Assembly (NCBI GenBank): GCA_020433835.1
Contig: JAGRBY010000375.1
Location: 1 to 7,091, forward strand
Origin: Anaerolineae bacterium
Lineage (GTDB): Bacteria > Chloroflexota > Anaerolineae > 4572-78 > J111
Direction: 5' to 3'
Length of the DNA: 7,091 nucleotides
Under the pieces are notes generated by a model. That model did not search any database. It was given only the letters and a program-made list of their open reading frames with translations, and was not told where the DNA came from. Positions 6,381-7,091 of this stretch are shown here, one piece after another; within the stretch, counting starts at the first letter, position 1, and each line of letters starts with the position of its first letter. The position numbers and the translations under genes are program-made.

Positions 6381-6827
6381 ATGACCTTAATTGCGCACGT
6401 AAAACCGATCACGATTGGCACGCTCTCTAAACGCACCGGCTGTAATATTGAAACGATCCGCTACTACGAGCGAATTGGCTTGTTACCACCACCACCGCGC
6501 AGTCCAGGCGGTAATCGTCTCTACGGTTCAGACCATTTCAAGCGGTTGACGTTTATCCGCCGCAGCCGCGAGCTTGGGTTTACGTTGGATGAGGTTCGGA
6601 CGATGTTGACATTAGTCGATGGTAACGCGTACACCTGTGCTGAAGTGCAAGCCTTATCAACTCAGCATCTCTCTGGGGTTCGTCATAAGATCAAAGATTT
6701 AAGAAAACTGGAGAAAACACTAGCGACCATTGTGGCTCAGTGTAGCGGCGATGCGGTGCCGGAATGTCCGATTATTGATGCGTTGTTTGCTGAATCGATC
6801 CCTAAACAGGACGAACCCACTAGCTAA
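6381..6827 (+). CDS. merR: Hg(II)-responsive MerR-family regulator
   Basis: This 148-residue cytoplasmic DNA-binding protein would repress and, with Hg(II), activate the divergent merTPFA promoter. The winged helix-turn-helix is at about 9-76 (ITIGTLSKRTGCNIETIRYYE, then GGNRLYG and ELGFTLDEVR), followed by a long dimerisation helix (about 88-118). Three cysteines match the Hg-binding set of Tn501 MerR (C82, C117, C126): C86 in AYTCAEVQ, and C121 and C129 in AQCSGDAVPECPIIDAL. The last two are eight apart rather than nine. DNA-contact residues also differ widely from Tn501 MerR, in line with the different operator. The ATG lies 14 bases after merO with no clear ribosome site. A Cd/Pb-type sensor would be the alternative, but the three cysteines and the operon make Hg the best call. 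Confidence 0.9.
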   Translation: MTLIAHVKPITIGTLSKRTGCNIETIRYYERIGLLPPPPRSPGGNRLYGSDHFKRLTFIRRSRELGFTLDEVRTMLTLVDGNAYTCAEVQALSTQHLSGVRHKIKDLRKLEKTLATIVAQCSGDAVPECPIIDALFAESIPKQDEPTS

Positions 6828-6863
6828 CGCTCTGTTAGTTCAAATCGGGGAGGCAAAAAATCC

Positions 6864-6901
6864 CTTATTCCGATAAATCGAGGGGATATGTAAAAATACC
6901 C
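6864..6901 (-). repeat. Right terminal inverted repeat (IRR), 38 bp
   Basis: Exact reverse complement of IRL (86-123), with two further matching bases inward. On the plus strand it starts CTTATTCCGATAAATCG and ends GTAAAAATACCC. It lies 36 bases beyond the merR stop. The two ends being fully identical is consistent with an element still able to transpose. Confidence 0.95.
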
Positions 6902-6903
6902 TA

Positions 6904-7091
6904 ATTGGAGGATAACAAGGTAATGTCATGCTGGCGCACCAGCGTCCGCAGGGTATGGGCCGGCGTCCCCATGGCCACCCCGAGCGCCTTCAGTTCATCG
7001 GAGCGGGCCACCACGCAGCCGTCATTATTGGACAATACGCCGACCGGCCGGCCGCGCAGCGCCGGCTGGAACAGCCGCTCACAGGAAACAT
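6904..7091 (-). pseudogene. umuC: umuC (DNA polymerase V catalytic subunit), N-terminal fragment cut by the transposon
   Basis: Read on the minus strand from 7089, 62 codons give [29 protein letters not shown], then [12 protein letters not shown] and end at LLSSN. This is the conserved N-terminal fingers/palm region of UmuC-type Y-family polymerases and aligns without gaps, as far as I recall the sequence, to about residues 12-73 of E. coli UmuC, whose next residues are Y-E-L-Y. The element's end falls inside the tyrosine codon: host bases TA (6903-6902) join the first G of the inverted repeat to make a TAG stop. The fragment lacks the downstream catalytic acidic pair, little finger and C-terminus, so it cannot be a working translesion polymerase. 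The start codon is outside the window to the right. Confidence 0.88.

Larger units (their letters stand above)
86..6901. mobile_element. Tn3-family mercury-resistance transposon (tnpA, tnpR, merRTPFA)
   Basis: The element is bounded by perfect 38-bp inverted repeats at 86-123 and 6864-6901 and holds a Tn3-type DDE transposase, a serine resolvase with an intergenic res-like region, and a complete mer operon. The transposition genes fill the left half. The mer cargo fills the right half between tnpR and IRR, with merR nearest the end. The transposase does not look like Tn21, Tn501 or Tn3 itself in its N-terminus, so this is a mer transposon from a different branch of the family. Tn3 elements make 5-bp target duplications, but here the flanking pentamers are ttctt (81-85) and taatt (6902-6906), which do not match. 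The transposon structure appears intact: no frameshift or internal stop was seen in any of its seven genes. Confidence 0.95.

Noticed and set aside
6822..6840. Inverted repeat CTAAC-gctct-GTTAG straddling the merR stop, possible terminator
   Set aside because: The stem is only five to seven base pairs, AT-rich with a wobble, and is not followed by a T-run.
1..7091. CRISPR arrays, tRNA or rRNA genes, toxin-antitoxin genes, integron attC sites or a second insertion sequence
   Set aside because: No regularly spaced repeats, no RNA gene signatures and no additional transposase were seen; apart from the short flanks and control regions, the window is filled by the seven transposon genes.

Overview
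The window is almost entirely one complete Tn3-family mercury-resistance transposon (86-6901, 6816 bp). It is bounded by perfectly matching 38-bp terminal inverted repeats that start GGG and end TAAG. It sits between two broken genes that do not belong together: an ArdC-type antirestriction gene (C-terminal part, left) and a umuC DNA polymerase V gene (N-terminal part, right). ArdC and UmuC homologues are both common on conjugative plasmids and other mobile elements of Proteobacteria. The flanks look more GC-rich than the element, which suggests a moderately GC-rich proteobacterial replicon carrying an acquired transposon. The species cannot be named from this sequence.

Layout, left to right. 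1-85: ardC-like remnant, minus strand. 86-123: IRL. 128-3202: tnpA transposase, minus strand. 3203-3353: divergent regulatory/res region. 3354-3905: tnpR serine resolvase, plus strand. 3909-5354: merA, 5351-5584: merF, 5593-5877: merP and 5896-6303: merT, all minus strand and forming one operon transcribed right to left. 6304-6380: divergent mer control region. 6381-6827: merR, plus strand. 6864-6901: IRR. 6904-7091: umuC remnant, minus strand.

How it works together. TnpA would make cointegrates by replicative transposition between the two inverted repeats, and TnpR would resolve them at res. MerR would sit on the dyad in the 19-bp spacer of the merT promoter and switch on merTPFA when Hg(II) binds its three cysteines. 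MerP (periplasm) and the membrane proteins MerT and MerF would bring Hg(II) in, and MerA would reduce it to volatile Hg(0) with NADPH. No merB, merC, merD or merE is present, so this is a narrow-spectrum (inorganic mercury) determinant.

The most unusual points are: the two ends abut different genes without a 5-bp target duplication; MerF lacks its usual second cysteine pair, while the NmerA-less MerA carries an adjacent cysteine pair at its extreme N-terminus; the regulator and operator differ from the Tn21/Tn501 type; and the resolution region holds a clear repeat pattern overlapping two divergent promoters. I found no unknown gene system. The novelty lies in the combination and in these variants.
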